This document shows positions 34,201 through 45,841 of a stretch of 64,000 nucleotides of DNA, piece after piece. The stretch is from contig CM038726.1 in NCBI GenBank assembly GCA_021613375.1, positions 12,222,253 through 12,286,252 on the forward strand, given 5' to 3'. A program made the translations under genes and the position numbers. Positions within the stretch are counted from its first letter, which is position 1, and every line of letters begins with the position of its first letter. Source of the DNA: Megaleporinus macrocephalus. Its lineage: Eukaryota; Chordata; Actinopteri; Characiformes; Anostomidae. The notes below the pieces were generated by a model. The model was not told the DNA's origin. It saw nothing but the letters and a program-made list of their open reading frames with translations, and did no database searches.

Positions 34201-37200
34201 TTTTGTATGTGCTTTCTTTAAACATAATCTAAACTTTCGCTATTGTGGCTTTAGTTAGTTGGAATCTATTCTGTACTGTGGTAAGCAGAGCTGTTAGCTA
34301 AGCTAGGACCCAAGGAACCGTACTAAGCTTTCTAAAAGTCCTGTGCACAAATAATATGAGTGAACAATACAAGTCAGCTTCAAATTCAGAGTTAGCAAGC
34401 ACATGAATTAAATGCTTTCTATGCAAAACACACCTATACTCATAATAAAAGCTTAAATCTGAACTCATTACTGGACCCGCAGAGAACTACACGCTGCTAT
34501 CTAGAGTGAGAAATAAGCCCTATGACGTCTTTGGCTGTTGGCTGAACGAAACTCATCTGATTTCTGGAAACCTGCACTGGATCGGCAACATGACCTCTTG
34601 CACCGTGCTTTGGCTGAACAAAGCCTTTCAGGTGTGGCCTGGTTAAAACTCCTATTGAAAAAAAATATAAATGAATTCCTAAACAACGAGTCTGAAATCT
34701 TGTTCATCAGCTTTTTCAGCTTATCTTTTCTTCTTTTCACCAGGACATAGAGTCCGAGAATGTCAATGTGGTCAAGCGGCTCTTCAAGATCCAGAACATC
34801 AATGCCAGCACAATCCGCACAGTGATGGTGGCCCACTGCCGCAGGCATGACTCGCCAGACCTGCTGCTGGACTATGAGGCCCAGTCACAGGCCCGTGCCC
34901 AGGCCCAACAACATGGGGACTCTCACCAGCATCAGCCCATGCTCTTTGACCTAGGAGCCTCAGACAGTGAGGATGAAGGTGACGAGGAGGACGAAGACGA
35001 GCGAGGGGAGATGAGATGTTCAGCGCACCTGCCCCATTTCAGCCCGGCCAGACTGGAGCACGTCAGACAGGTAGGGATTTTTTGTTGATGCGAATGCTAT
35101 AGCTGACCACTTCAGAAACAGCTGTATACTTTAAACAAGAAAAAGCATTCAAGCAAGACGTGGTTCCTGAGCAAGACAATACCCAGAAGTAAAATAATTC
35201 AATATGAAAGTCTCTATATGATGTGGTGGTGTCTCTATATAGTACAGCAAATGATTGCCAGTGACATGCCAATTTTGTTAAGGTCATGATAATGGAGGAT
35301 AATGCAGCCTGCTCTGGTGTGGCAAACTAGGCTAACTACTCCAGCTGATGTTAGCTAGGTCCAGAAACAGTGAAAATATGTTTCTGACTAACTTACTCAT
35401 TCAGCACCAATGCCGTACCGGTTATCTCATTATCTCTTATGAGGAGGCAGCCACTGGTAATCATCTAGCACAGGGGTATTTCATTAGAAAAAGGTAAGGT
35501 CCAGTTAGAGGGGATTTCCTCAGGCCGAGGTCCGAACCATCATCACTTCTAACTTGTGTTATGATTCAGTGCCGTATCCTGTATATTTAAGTTACTTAGA
35601 ATCAGCATCTTATGCCATCAGCAACTGAGAGACAAACTTATTATTAAACTTATTTCAGTAAATTTACTGTTTAAATGCTGAACTGAAACATGTTGGTTTT
35701 AGCGGTAGCGGTATTCCAGACGAGCAGGTCCATTCCATAACAGTTCTCGGTTAAACAGTTAGTTTTCGCTGTTTTTTGTTTTTTTTTTAGTTTAAAAAAA
35801 AAAAAGAAACGCTACAGACTTCTCTTGGCTTTTTAAAATATTCGAGCACTTCCGAATTTGTAAGGTGGAATGTAAACTCTGCAACTGTTGTTTTACTTAT
35901 TGAAATATGTTGTACCACTTCAGCGTAACTGTGAGGCATTATCCTGCTCTGTTTTACCCAGCCATGATTAAAAAGTGTGATGAAAACCGTGGCAGTATTA
36001 TAGAAGGATGAAACTTTCCATTGAAGTTGGAAACTAGTTCTGAATTCTATAATCCAGTATTTTCAAAAACATTTCAAAATAACTAAATCTATATTGTCGC
36101 TGTCCAGTATAAATGGATAAATGGACCAATAGAAATGTTTCAAAATCACTTGGAAAAAATTCTGGTTCCGGTGACTTACATTGGAAGTAAAGACTACTTT
36201 TGGCCTCTCCTGTAAAGTTCCTATTTTGGACATACACATTTTCCATTGGACAGCGACGATATAAACATTGCAATCTTCTTCCTTTCCATTTTGTAAATGT
36301 TGACTGTTTGTGTGGTGCATTCTGGTCTTCAGGGTCTTCAGAGTGCAGGCGCTCAGGAACGGCAGCTGGAGGCACGTGTAGCTCAGCTGATGGGAAGCAG
36401 GCGCACTAAAGCTCCAGAGCCCAATCTGGTGACTCCTTCTGCTCCTGGTGAAGGGGAGGACAAGACTTATCTACTGTTCACTACCGGCAGCCTCACCTAC
36501 TCGCCTCACCAGATAGGTTGTGTTTTTGTGTTTGAGCACGACTAGCTTACCACTAAGTTCAGCACTACTTTTATTATTGGAGACACATATGGAATTTCTA
36601 GGGTAACATATAATGCTAAATATATAATATATTATGTTAATCAGTTATTTTATTGTAACTACGCATTCTAATACTTTGCATTTATATTAGTTTAGGTAGA
36701 TATTTTGCAATTAGCTGGCAGAATTGATCTTTTTAAAAATTACAGATTGTTCTAAAAAACAAAAAACAGTTGCCCTGGTTTTGCGTGTAAAGTTAAGCAG
36801 ACAGACCTTGTTACTGTGCAGAAAGCAAGCTGTGCTAAGCTGTATGACATCCTCAAACCACGACATCAGGTTTTGGTCATGTACAATGGTGACTTAGCTC
36901 TCTAAGGGCTGCTTTGAATAGCCTCAGGTAAAATGGCTTTGGAGAAGAAGGCATCAGGCAATGCTCTGCAGCCTTAGATGGTAAAGTCTGTGTGACCTTT
37001 GCAGTTCTGTAAAGATAACAGAACACTACAACCACAGCTTCTACTTAACTGTGCTATCCTTTTCTTTTGTTTGATAAAGGTTTCTAGTATATAGAACAGT
37101 CACAAAATGACCAGATGAATAGGTTAAGTAAATCTAGTTTAACTGTATACCGCAGTCTTCATGGTTATCCTACTTAGAGAATTTAGGATTAGGCGAAGGC

Positions 37201-39172
37201 TCAGCTTCAGTGTGGTGCAGGAGAAATGTGAAGAAGGCTTTCAGTAGTGTGTTTGAGTTGAGGAGGTCAGCAGACACTTAGGTTACATGGCTCAAAGGTT
37301 GAGAACCAACGAGTTGGAGTAAGCAAGAGTTGAGAAATGAAAATGAGAGTGCATAATTAAGCACAGTTGCTAACTTGAATTTTATGTGCCCCCCCGTGTG
37401 TGTCAGGTATCAAGCGGATCATGCCCGATCAGATGACTACATGTGGGCCGGTGCTGGGGAAGGAGCGCAGCACTGAAGAGTTCTTTGATTCGCTGGATCA
37501 TGTGATTGACATTCACGGCCACATCATCGGCATGGGCCTGTCACCAGACCACAGGTGGGTGTCAGACATCCGCAGACACAGCTGATTAAACAAAGAAGTA
37601 ATTTATCACACTGAATGATGTCCCCCTCCTTTTTTTTTTAGAAACCTTGAACAATGGGGACTGTATTTTTTTTACACAATCAAATACTTAAAGCATTTCA
37701 TTATTATATAGAAAACAATTAAGAATTATGTCTTACCTAGATTTCATTCTAAAATTAATGCATTTGAATTGATATCTTCAATACAGGTACCTGTATGTGA
37801 ACAGTCGTGCATGGCCAGCAGGCTGTGTAATTTCAGACCCCATGTCCCCTCCACCCATAGCTGAAGAGATTGACTTGCATGTGATTGACCTGAAGAGCCT
37901 GCGAGAGGAGCGCCGCAGTCTTCGCGCTCACCGGGCCTTCACCCCCAACGACGAGTGTTTCTTCATTTTTCTTGATGTCAGCCGTGACTTTGTGGCCAGG
38001 TAAACAATCCACCAACTCTACACATCTGGACCCAAACAACCTGCAAGCCACATTAAAAGTAGGAGTGATTTAATTAGTCACTCCAAAGTAAACAGTCCAC
38101 TATACACTTATAAAATTTGTATTAATTTAAGCTGACACAAACTTTGCAATAGTACAAACATTCCAAAACCAAGTAAGGGTAACTTTCCCAAGATGTCCTT
38201 ATTTAAGAACAAATTCTCTGAAGTCCAGCTAGAAAATAGTTTAATGTCTTACAAGAGCAAATCTGTTGGATTTAAATGAGCAAGTTATTTCACAAAACAC
38301 TAGCAGAGTACAAGAAAAGTCTTGCCTTGTATTACGAGTGAGTTCTGTTGTAAATACAGGCGACACGGTCCTGTGATATGAAGTGAATTTAATAAGGTCC
38401 CTGAATCTAGTGCTTTAACTTTAACATAGTCTTTCTTAACTATGATATTATCTGGAAATTTACTATAATCAGCCCTTGGGCTCATTGTCAGAGTCCTAAG
38501 CATATAACCATAATATTATATATTTTAAACTTGATTTATGCTTCTGCAAAAATGTGAAACAGCTTGCATAGCGTCTGGATAGGAGAATGTATGGGTAAAC
38601 ACAGTGTGTAGTGAATTGCTGGTGGTGATTTGTGTCAAGCAAGCACTGCCTGGGTAAGTATGTCCATTTGGTTGAAGGTGAACAAAGCACATGTCCCAAA
38701 TTATCATCATGCATAGGCTAAACAACTGCATTCTTCTTTATTGCATGTTTTTATTAATAGGCAGTAGTATGCTAGTGTTTTTGGCAGAAAAAAGCAAGCC
38801 TGGAGCTCAACTGAAACTGCCTTCTTGATATTGTTTTAAAAACTTTCAATTAGCTGCCCACACACTCCAACTCCCTCTTTCTCTTCCAGCGGCGCTGAAG
38901 ACAAGCACGGCTATATCTGGGACCGCCACTACAACATCTGCCTAGCTCGCCTGCAGCACGATGATGTTGTCAACTCGGTGGCCTTCAGCCCTGCCGACCA
39001 GGAGCTCCTGTTGTCAGCCAGCGATGACTCTACTATCAAAGTGTGGCGTTCGTCACGCATGGTGCGCCTGGCTCAGAACCCCCAACGCCCCCCCAGGCCC
39101 CGCAACCTCCTCTCCTCCCTGCTGGCCCGCAGGAATGCTAGTGCTAGCAGTAACGTGAATGGCAAGCCCTGA
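31247..39172 (+). CDS. fbxw5: F-box and WD-repeat protein 5
   Basis: Substrate receptor of SCF and CUL4-DDB1 ubiquitin ligases; in mammals it is linked to SAS-6, Eps8 and TSC2 turnover. Coding exons: 31247-31433, 32988-33145, 33604-33787, 34483-34631, 34744-35070, 36333-36516, 37407-37554, 37787-37999, 38890-39172. All join in phase to 610 residues (human 566). The F-box is at residues 6-50 (LPDSLVLEIFLHL ... CRQWFAVSRDEFLWRE). WD-type segments include HHDQVLHLAFSHRGHRFSSC, SGEIAVISL, RVRNKPYDVFGCWL and, at the end, DVVNSVAFSP...LLLSASDDSTIKVWRS. HVIDIHGHIIGMGLSPD and TPNDECFFIFLDVSRDFVA are almost identical to human. The start at 31247 lies nine bases into an exon after acceptor CATTCAG. The extra length lies mainly in an acidic, Gln/His-containing insert in exon 5 (34744-35070) and a longer Pro/Arg/Ser C-terminal tail. 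Converges with traf2, its human neighbour. Confidence 0.97.
31434..32987 (+). other. fbxw5: fbxw5 intron 1 (between coding exons 1 and 2)
   Basis: A 1.55-kb AT-rich intron. Its first half holds copy C of the AGAGTGGTTT repeat family (31624-32010). No other gene seen. Confidence 0.75.
31624..32010. mobile_element. MITE-like element, copy C
   Basis: Begins AGAGTGGTTTGAAGTGAAA, matching the start of copy B at 13736 (AGAGTGGTTTAATGTGAAA), and shares the internal order: 'cacagtagtgg', 'gcaggtgctgtaagg'-like, 'agtaaataaaatggcc', 'gtggttcctagta', 'cactgtaaa'. The right terminus is eroded. It lies inside a fbxw5 intron. Confidence 0.6.
35470..35560. repeat. Possible fragment of a dispersed repeat
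   Basis: The run with CACAGGGGTATTTCATTAG and CAGGCCGAGGTCCGAACC resembles edges of a common fish repeat that carries an 'AGGTCCGGA' core. Too short and eroded to assign; lies in fbxw5 intron 5. Confidence 0.25.
36090..36263. mobile_element. MITE with TCGCTGTCCA termini, short copy
   Basis: The left terminus TATATTGTCGCTGTCCA and right terminus TGGACAGCGACGATATA are complementary with one mismatch over 17 bp, enclosing 174 bp. The interior (GGACCAATAGAA, CTTGGAAAAAATTCTGG, GAAGTAAAG, CTCCTGTAA) matches the longer copy at 44159. The right end is only 69 bases before the acceptor of fbxw5 exon 6 (36333). Confidence 0.85.
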
Positions 39173-41180
39173 ATGGGAACCCGACGTTATGCAAGGTAAC
39201 ACGCAGAGGGCTCGACTGTAAAACACTCCGGAAACTGTCGTTTAGCATATGAGATCCAAAAGATGTGCACGACAAGGGAGGAGAAACAGTGAGTGTAGGG
39301 AGCTGTGTGTGTACGCGCACACCTTGGGATTCCTGTTATACTTGGGCTTGTTGGAAAAGAGGGAGCAAACAAAGTTCACGAGAGAATGTTCTTGTGCTGC
39401 CATTTTGTTTCAATGAGAATTTTTCTGTTTGATGAATGCACAACAGTAACAGTACTTGTTTTGAAACATGATTATTATTTTTTTTTAGACACAAAGGCAC
39501 AGAATGTCTTTAATGGAAAAACAAGACACTTTCAACATAACTTTAATATATAAGGTTTATAAGAGCCTGTCATACTGAGCTGAAGCTCACCACTTCACCT
39601 CGTTTTAAACGTTGACATGTATATTACAGACGGATAAGACATAAGCCAACAGTTTGTGTCCCTTTAGCTACCCAACAGTACAATGATTGAGCTCCTAACT
39701 GATACCTGTGTTGTTTTTAACCACAACCACAAGCAATAGCAGTCAAACAGTAGTACTGTTCTGCTCTGTTTAAACCTTATAAATAGCTACAGATATAGCA
39801 ACATACAGGTAAACGCCTTTATAATTTTTTTATTAAAGATCTTTGTGTGCACTGTGGAGCTCCAGTGGCTTCATATCAAGTTCTACACTAAGCTTCTCTA
39901 ATAGAAACCCAACCTGCTAGTGTACAATCACACCACTAATGCAGTGGGATGCTTGCAGAAAAGCACTCACAATTTGGTTTTTATTTTTTATGAATTAAGC
40001 CCATTAGCTGATGTTTTCATCCAGAAGGCAAATGGACTTAAGTGTAACTGCCAATGTCACATCTAAACAACAGTTGTTTTGCACAGGCTTACTGTTTGAT
40101 ATAACTTTGTGTGATGGAGGTTTTAATGCTGCCTTTTTGAAGCAGATGAAACATCAGATCCACTGCTTTAGCTTATCGCTAGCTTCAGTTTATATGAGGA
40201 TCTTTGAAACTGACCATTGAAACAGTTTTGAAACTGAGCTAACCTTGTTTAGTACTGCTTTGCTGTATGTCATTAAACTGAATTCCTTTTTCACATTTGA
40301 CACAAACAAGAATCCTTCACATCCCTTTGCCTGTATGCATCTGCTATAGTATTAGCATAGCATTTACCATGTAGTAAATTCTTATTAAACAAGAATTATT
40401 AAAAAAAAAAAACAACGAGAAACAGAATGACATCCATCTTTGAAATGTTTCCGGAAGTTCACTGCTCATGATGGAAGGTTTAGTCCTTTTCGTGTCTTTG
40501 AGTACTTCCTTGTAGTGGCTGAATATTTATTTGACTTTTTGCGTTTTCTTTTCTTTGTTTATTTAGGGGTTTTTTTTGTTTCAAGCATACAAAATGCTTT
40601 AATGCATCCGTGTAAACCTGCCAGAATGGATTGTGGTCCTGTCTGGTATGGTTCAGCAGAGCTAAGTCATTTACATTTACAACTGTGATGGTATGAAGTA
40701 GGCTATGTTTAAATGGACCTAAACTAGAATGGATTGTGTGTTCTCTGCAGGTGCTTGTTGTAATGGATTAGTGTTCTCCAGCATGTTGACTTTCTCACCC
40801 CGTCTTCTTTAACATGCGTCATTCTTCTGTTATGTACAAACATTTACATTGTGGTGATTCATTTGACCCATTAAAACGTTTCACAAATTCTTATTTAAAT
40901 ATTTTGCTTGTTGTCTGACAACTATTAGAAAAGTTTTGTATCTATTAAAACTGTACTGGTCTGGTTGTGCCATTTGACTTACTGGTTGTGCCACCTGGCA
41001 CTTAGACTAATTTCAGGTTAAACAGGCTTAGACACCTGTAAAAACCCTTATCCTTGAACTTGACTACCGACCTTGGCATTGCACCATGAAAGTTATCGGG
41101 GTCTTTTTGAAGCAAAACCCTGGGCCCTCGTGCCCTAGTAAAATCATGTCAAAATAAAAGTTCTTTATTTTTGGTTGTGC
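39173..41180 (+). other. fbxw5: fbxw5 3'UTR
   Basis: Follows the fbxw5 stop with no further coding. An AATAAA lies at 41153-41158 in TCAAAATAAAAGTTC; earlier weaker ATTAAA variants occur at about 39833 and 40271. The upper length bound is thus about 2 kb. Which site is used cannot be told from sequence. Confidence 0.45.
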
Positions 41181-41575
41181 TGCGAACAGTCAAGTGAGTC
41201 AAGTGCTTTTATTAGTTGCTTTTTTTTGCAACAGGACTTTTCAAACAAATCATGCCAAACTTTTGTGTTTAGAATATTATATAAACAAAACCTTTTTTTA
41301 ACTTGATCAGCATACTGTATATAGTTGGACTGTTACACCACCTGACATTTAAATTTTTGAAGGCAAAAAGAAACAATAATATTTATATGGATATTGTACA
41401 CACTGCTCAAACAACACATAAGCTGAATAAATGGCTCAAGTTAGAAATCTTTACTAACAGGTGCGTCATTGGTGTCTCGTGCCATGAAACAATAATTTGT
41501 TGTTGATTTTTGTTGGAAACAAAACCCATTGGCTAGATTCAAAATCCGACAAAAAAAAAATAATAATAATTTTTT

Positions 41576-41578
<3 letters not shown>

Positions 41579-41656
<78 letters not shown>
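41579..41656. repeat. (AT)n microsatellite
   Basis: About 78 bases of perfect AT dinucleotide preceded by short A, TAA and T runs, in the interval between the convergent fbxw5 and traf2 genes. Confidence 0.97.
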
Positions 41657-41662
<6 letters not shown>

Positions 41663-41739
41663 ATAGGCTGATGCAATTTGTGTGATTTTCATTCTGGCAA
41701 CTTAATGTGACTCAGTACTGTATATGGTCCTTGTGTGAC

Positions 41740-42225
41740 TGTATGCTGTTCCTACTCTCTCTGGTCTCCTGATGAGATGGTGGAAGGTGTCCTGGGGGAT
41801 CTTCTAAAGTTGCAGGGCATCAGCGAGCTCCTGGATTAGCCTTGCACTACTGGGCTGTGTCATAATACATAATATATGGCCTGTGCGACCCTTGAGGGAT
41901 GTGCCTCCTCAGACCATCACTAATTCAATGGTAAATCGGTCATGCTGGATGATGGTCACGAGACAACAATGACGCACCTGCCAATTGAGCTACATGGTGC
42001 TGGGCTGTGAGCACAGGTCCCACTACAGGACATCGGGCCCTCATGCCACTGCCACACTAAGAGCTCAGCACAGATCTCCTCCAAAACTTATTACAACGGC
42101 ACATATGGATGTGTCATTGTGGAGGCGCTGGACTACCTGTGTAATCTGAATGGGCTATAGATTCAACCTCATACTAGCAGTAGTGATAAAGACACAAGTA
42201 AAATGTGAAGCTAGAGAAGCAAGTT
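41740..42225 (-). pseudogene. Internally deleted Tc1/mariner transposase relic
   Basis: Read on the minus strand, the end of the frame gives IQELADAL...KIPQDTF (around 41788-41836), the C-terminal tail typical of a fish Tc1-family transposase (consensus VQELADAL then EEIPQD). The plus-strand runs CCTCAGACCATCACTAA, ATCGGTCATGCTGGA, GTGAGCACAGGTCCCACTA and GGACTACCTGTGTAA appear in the order expected along such an element but with the stretches between them missing, so large internal deletions are present. Stops interrupt every frame. Confidence 0.75.
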
Positions 42226-43654
42226 TAACTGACTTGATGTTATACTGTGATGATTCAAGTGATAACAGTATAATTATAAATATGTATGTATATATGTAAA
42301 TTATTGAATTTAGGAATTATTTAAATGGTTGAAATATGATTTGTCTTGTATTTATGTAGTGTTGTCAGCAGGGCTTACGGTATCAATGTCATGATAAAAT
42401 TCATTCATTCATTCATTCATTAAACGCTTCTCACTTATCAAATAATGCCTTGAAGTAGAAAACATGACATTACAAGCCAAAAAATACATAGAAAAATACT
42501 AAAATAAACACACATTAGATGCAAAACCCACCATTTATAGATTTTTATTTTGCTTTCAAAAAAACGTCTTAAAAAACTATATAATTGCACTATATAAGTG
42601 CAATCTATAACATTTGAAAAAGAACATAGCACTGTAAGAAGTAGCCAGTACAGATATAATAAAATTAAAATCAGAACCAAAGGTGTATGTTGCCCTATGT
42701 CTGCTTGTATATGTAAGAGTGTCATCACTTACAATTCACACAGTTTTCTCTTCTGGAGAGTAATTTGTACCTGATGTTACTTGATAATTTACCACATTTT
42801 CAGCTGATAGTTAGCTTAATGACCTGACAAAAACTGGGTCTAATTATTGAGATTCAGATTCCACATTTTAACATTTCAGTTAGAATTATTAAAAAAAATT
42901 CTTCCCAGTTGCCCTGTTTACAATCACCAGATAATTTTATCATATACTTATTTTTACAGTCATCTGTCCATAAATACATACTGTATTGTTAGCAAACCAA
43001 AACGCTGATCCATTTTATAGGGGTTTGAGATCCATTATGTTTTTGCATCATTATTTTTTTGCATCCATCTAATGTCCAAGCCCGTACAAAATTAGGATAA
43101 CAGACGTTAATGTAAGCTGGAAAAGACATTTTAGCTTGTTTGTCAACTGAGCATTTGGTAAAAGTTATCATTACTACCTTGTCTATTTCATTTGTCTACA
43201 GTTTGAACACTATTGCAAAGCAATCACGTTAAATCCAGACAATCACCCCAGACTACCTCTATACACATAATAGAAACCCATTAAAGAGGCATGCAACTGT
43301 GTAGCACATGTACTGCACTACTTAAAATGTCCTGGACTAGTTAAAACTGACACAACACAGCACACAAGTATATGATTTAGGTGCAATCTCTACATTTCTG
43401 CAATATCATTAAGATGTTAAACAAAGACTTTTACCTAAGTTTGAAAATACATTAATACATATTTGAAAGACATTAAATATGTTGAGTTAGACTGCGATGG
43501 GAATCAGATGTCCAAAGTGTTTAATGGCTCTAAAAGCTCTCCCACAGAAAGTCAATACATAAATTGGTTACAAATACATAGCCCAATTCCCAAAACATTG
43601 TTTTTACAATAGTTTAGTGATAAAGGTTTAGCCAAAAACCTTGCTTAACAATAT

Positions 43655-43830
43655 TCATGCTGGAGAGGTACATGTAATTTTTACCACAGTCACAGTAAAC
43701 CAGCTGAAGACACTTGTAAGTTGACTACAATAAAAAAAAAGAAAAAAGCTATAGTTTGTGAGCCCTGGTCTCTATTACCACCACATCTCTTGAAGCACTT
43801 TGCCTGAAATCACTCCAAATTGCATTCTCA
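43655..43830. repeat. Diverged copy (D) of the AGAGTGGTTT MITE-like family
   Basis: Carries CATGCTGGAGAGGTACATG (copy B has CATGCTGGAGCGGTACATG), then 'gaagacacttg', 'aaaagctatagtttg', 'ccctggtctctattaccacc' and 'gaaatcactcc', in the same order as the other copies. Left terminus not found. Confidence 0.55.
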
Positions 43831-44158
43831 GTGATTGACTTATTGGATTACTGTTTGAATTAATATTTAAAAAGGCTCATAAATACATAACTAAAACCCT
43901 TCAGATATCAAAATACAATACATGAAGTATTTTTGGTGTCCTACATCCCACAATGATTCTTTAGATGAATGTATCAAGAAATCCTACATTTCATTTTACC
44001 TTCTGTACTGTAGTTTTTTGCTTGTTTGTAAAGTCTCACTACCTTGTCAATTTCTTTTGCCTACAATTCACAAACTACTGCAAAGCAATCATACTAGATC
44101 TGAACAACCATCCCAGACTAGCTTTATTCACACAATAACATGCAAACACACATATGCG

Positions 44159-44394
44159 TATCATCGCTGTCCAATAAGAACGTATCTCCATTTTTGTAGA
44201 GTTTTCCTTTGAACATGCCAATGGTTGTTTACGCTGTGTGAAAATTTAATGAGGAATGGACCAATAGAAGTGCTCCAAAACAGCTTGGAAAAAAATCTGG
44301 CTCCATTGATCTACACTGAAAGTAAAGTATGTTTTTGTTTTCTCCTGTAAGATGCAATTTTGGATACTTGTTTTTCATTGGACAGCGATGTATA
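44159..44394. mobile_element. MITE with TCGCTGTCCA termini, longer copy
   Basis: The left end TATCATCGCTGTCCAAT pairs with the right end ATTGGACAGCGATGTATA; 236 bp in all. It shares GGACCAATAGAA, CTTGGAAAAAAATCTGG, GAAAGTAAAG and TCTCCTGTAA with the copy at 36090 but has about 60 more bases on the left, so the other copy is probably an internally deleted version. Non-coding. Confidence 0.85.
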
Positions 44395-45841
44395 TATAAA
44401 AGCAGTGCACCAAGCTTTTTTGTCAAAAATAAATGTATAGTTTATTAAAATATTGATTCTCTTTTGTTAATTGGGATTTGAGTTCAGTTGAGAAAGCTTT
44501 CAAAATAACTGTTGGTGCGAGTTACATTAGTTTTCTGAGCTGAATTAAATTTACACATAAAGAAAAATACTATCGATCTTCTCTTTACAAAATCACTGAT
44601 CTATGCATTTTGACACCTGTAACTTCTTGTTTTTAGGGACCCAGTGGTTAATGTGGGTCAACAGGTTACTCAAAAGTTTGGGGATGCAGGACATTAAAGA
44701 ACATGAGGGCTATTATCAATAATGGCATTATGTAAGTATATCAGCGCGGCTGACCGACCCTCAAAAAAAATCAGTATAATATAATAAGACTCTTACGATA
44801 TATATATATATATATATATATTATTATACGATAATATTCAAACACATCTTTTTACAAATGCCAATTTAAATGGTGTTGCTTATAGGGCTGCAAGTAATGA
44901 CAACATAAATAACCATAATCTGCTCATTTGTTAATAACTGTCTAAGCAAAAGCAACTTTATCAATGCAGATACTTTCTTAAAATAAGAAAAGGTTAGTCT
45001 TCTTTTAAGAGATTTTCTTTCTTGGTCAGGTTTTTTAATGTGTGTTACAAAAAAGCATAATGCAACTGTCACAAAACTAATATTTCTAACAAAGTTAGCC
45101 TTTACTAAAAAAAAATAATAACAAAATTAAAAATAAGTGCCACGGCTCTCAACAGAACCTGTCAAATCCAGCAGTTCTTTGTCTTTCTTGCTAACTGTTT
45201 TCAGCAGATTGGGAAACAAATGGCACAGATAACTACACCAATCATTCTATTAACTGCTGTCTCCTCAGGTGGTCGTGCACCACTGTCGTGTTCCAGATTT
45301 TTTTTTCCACTTAGAACACTACAGTCTAAAGTGCTCTTAACAAGACGTCCGTCGCGCACCACTTTCCACAGGTGTAGCCGACATAAAAAAATTATTTCCC
45401 TGCATTAATAAAGTTGCACTGAAAAGAAGTGTTATTATAAGTATATTTCTTACAAAACCTATTTCTTCCTAAGTTACGATACTCCTGTTCATGTCGTATT
45501 CTATAAAAAGAATAAGTGCCTTCAGTGTTAATCTGATCTGTTGATAGACAAGAGAACATACCAATTCACTTGAGTAGTTATTATATTCAGTTATTATTAT
45601 TATTGTTAATATAATATTAATATTTATATCTCCATATATATATATGTATATATATATTTATAAGTATTTATATTTATAAGTAATATAATATAATTTTAAA
45701 CTTCATATGTGTGTGTATATATATATGCAGTGTCTATATATTCTGGTATGCTTATAAACAGGCTTTCACAGCCTTTCTTTTTCTATATATATAATAACAA
45801 TACAAATATATATGATATACACAGAGTTATGAATTTTTAGG

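Larger units (their letters stand above)
42226..45841. other. fbxw5-traf2 convergent intergenic region and traf2 3'UTR
   Basis: No gene was recognised. Contents: a (CATT)n run near 42402-42421, two repeat copies (43655-43830 and 44159-44394), and a very AT-rich block 45590-45800 next to the traf2 stop. The traf2 3'UTR must extend leftward from 45841, but no single poly(A) signal stands out. Confidence 0.55.
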
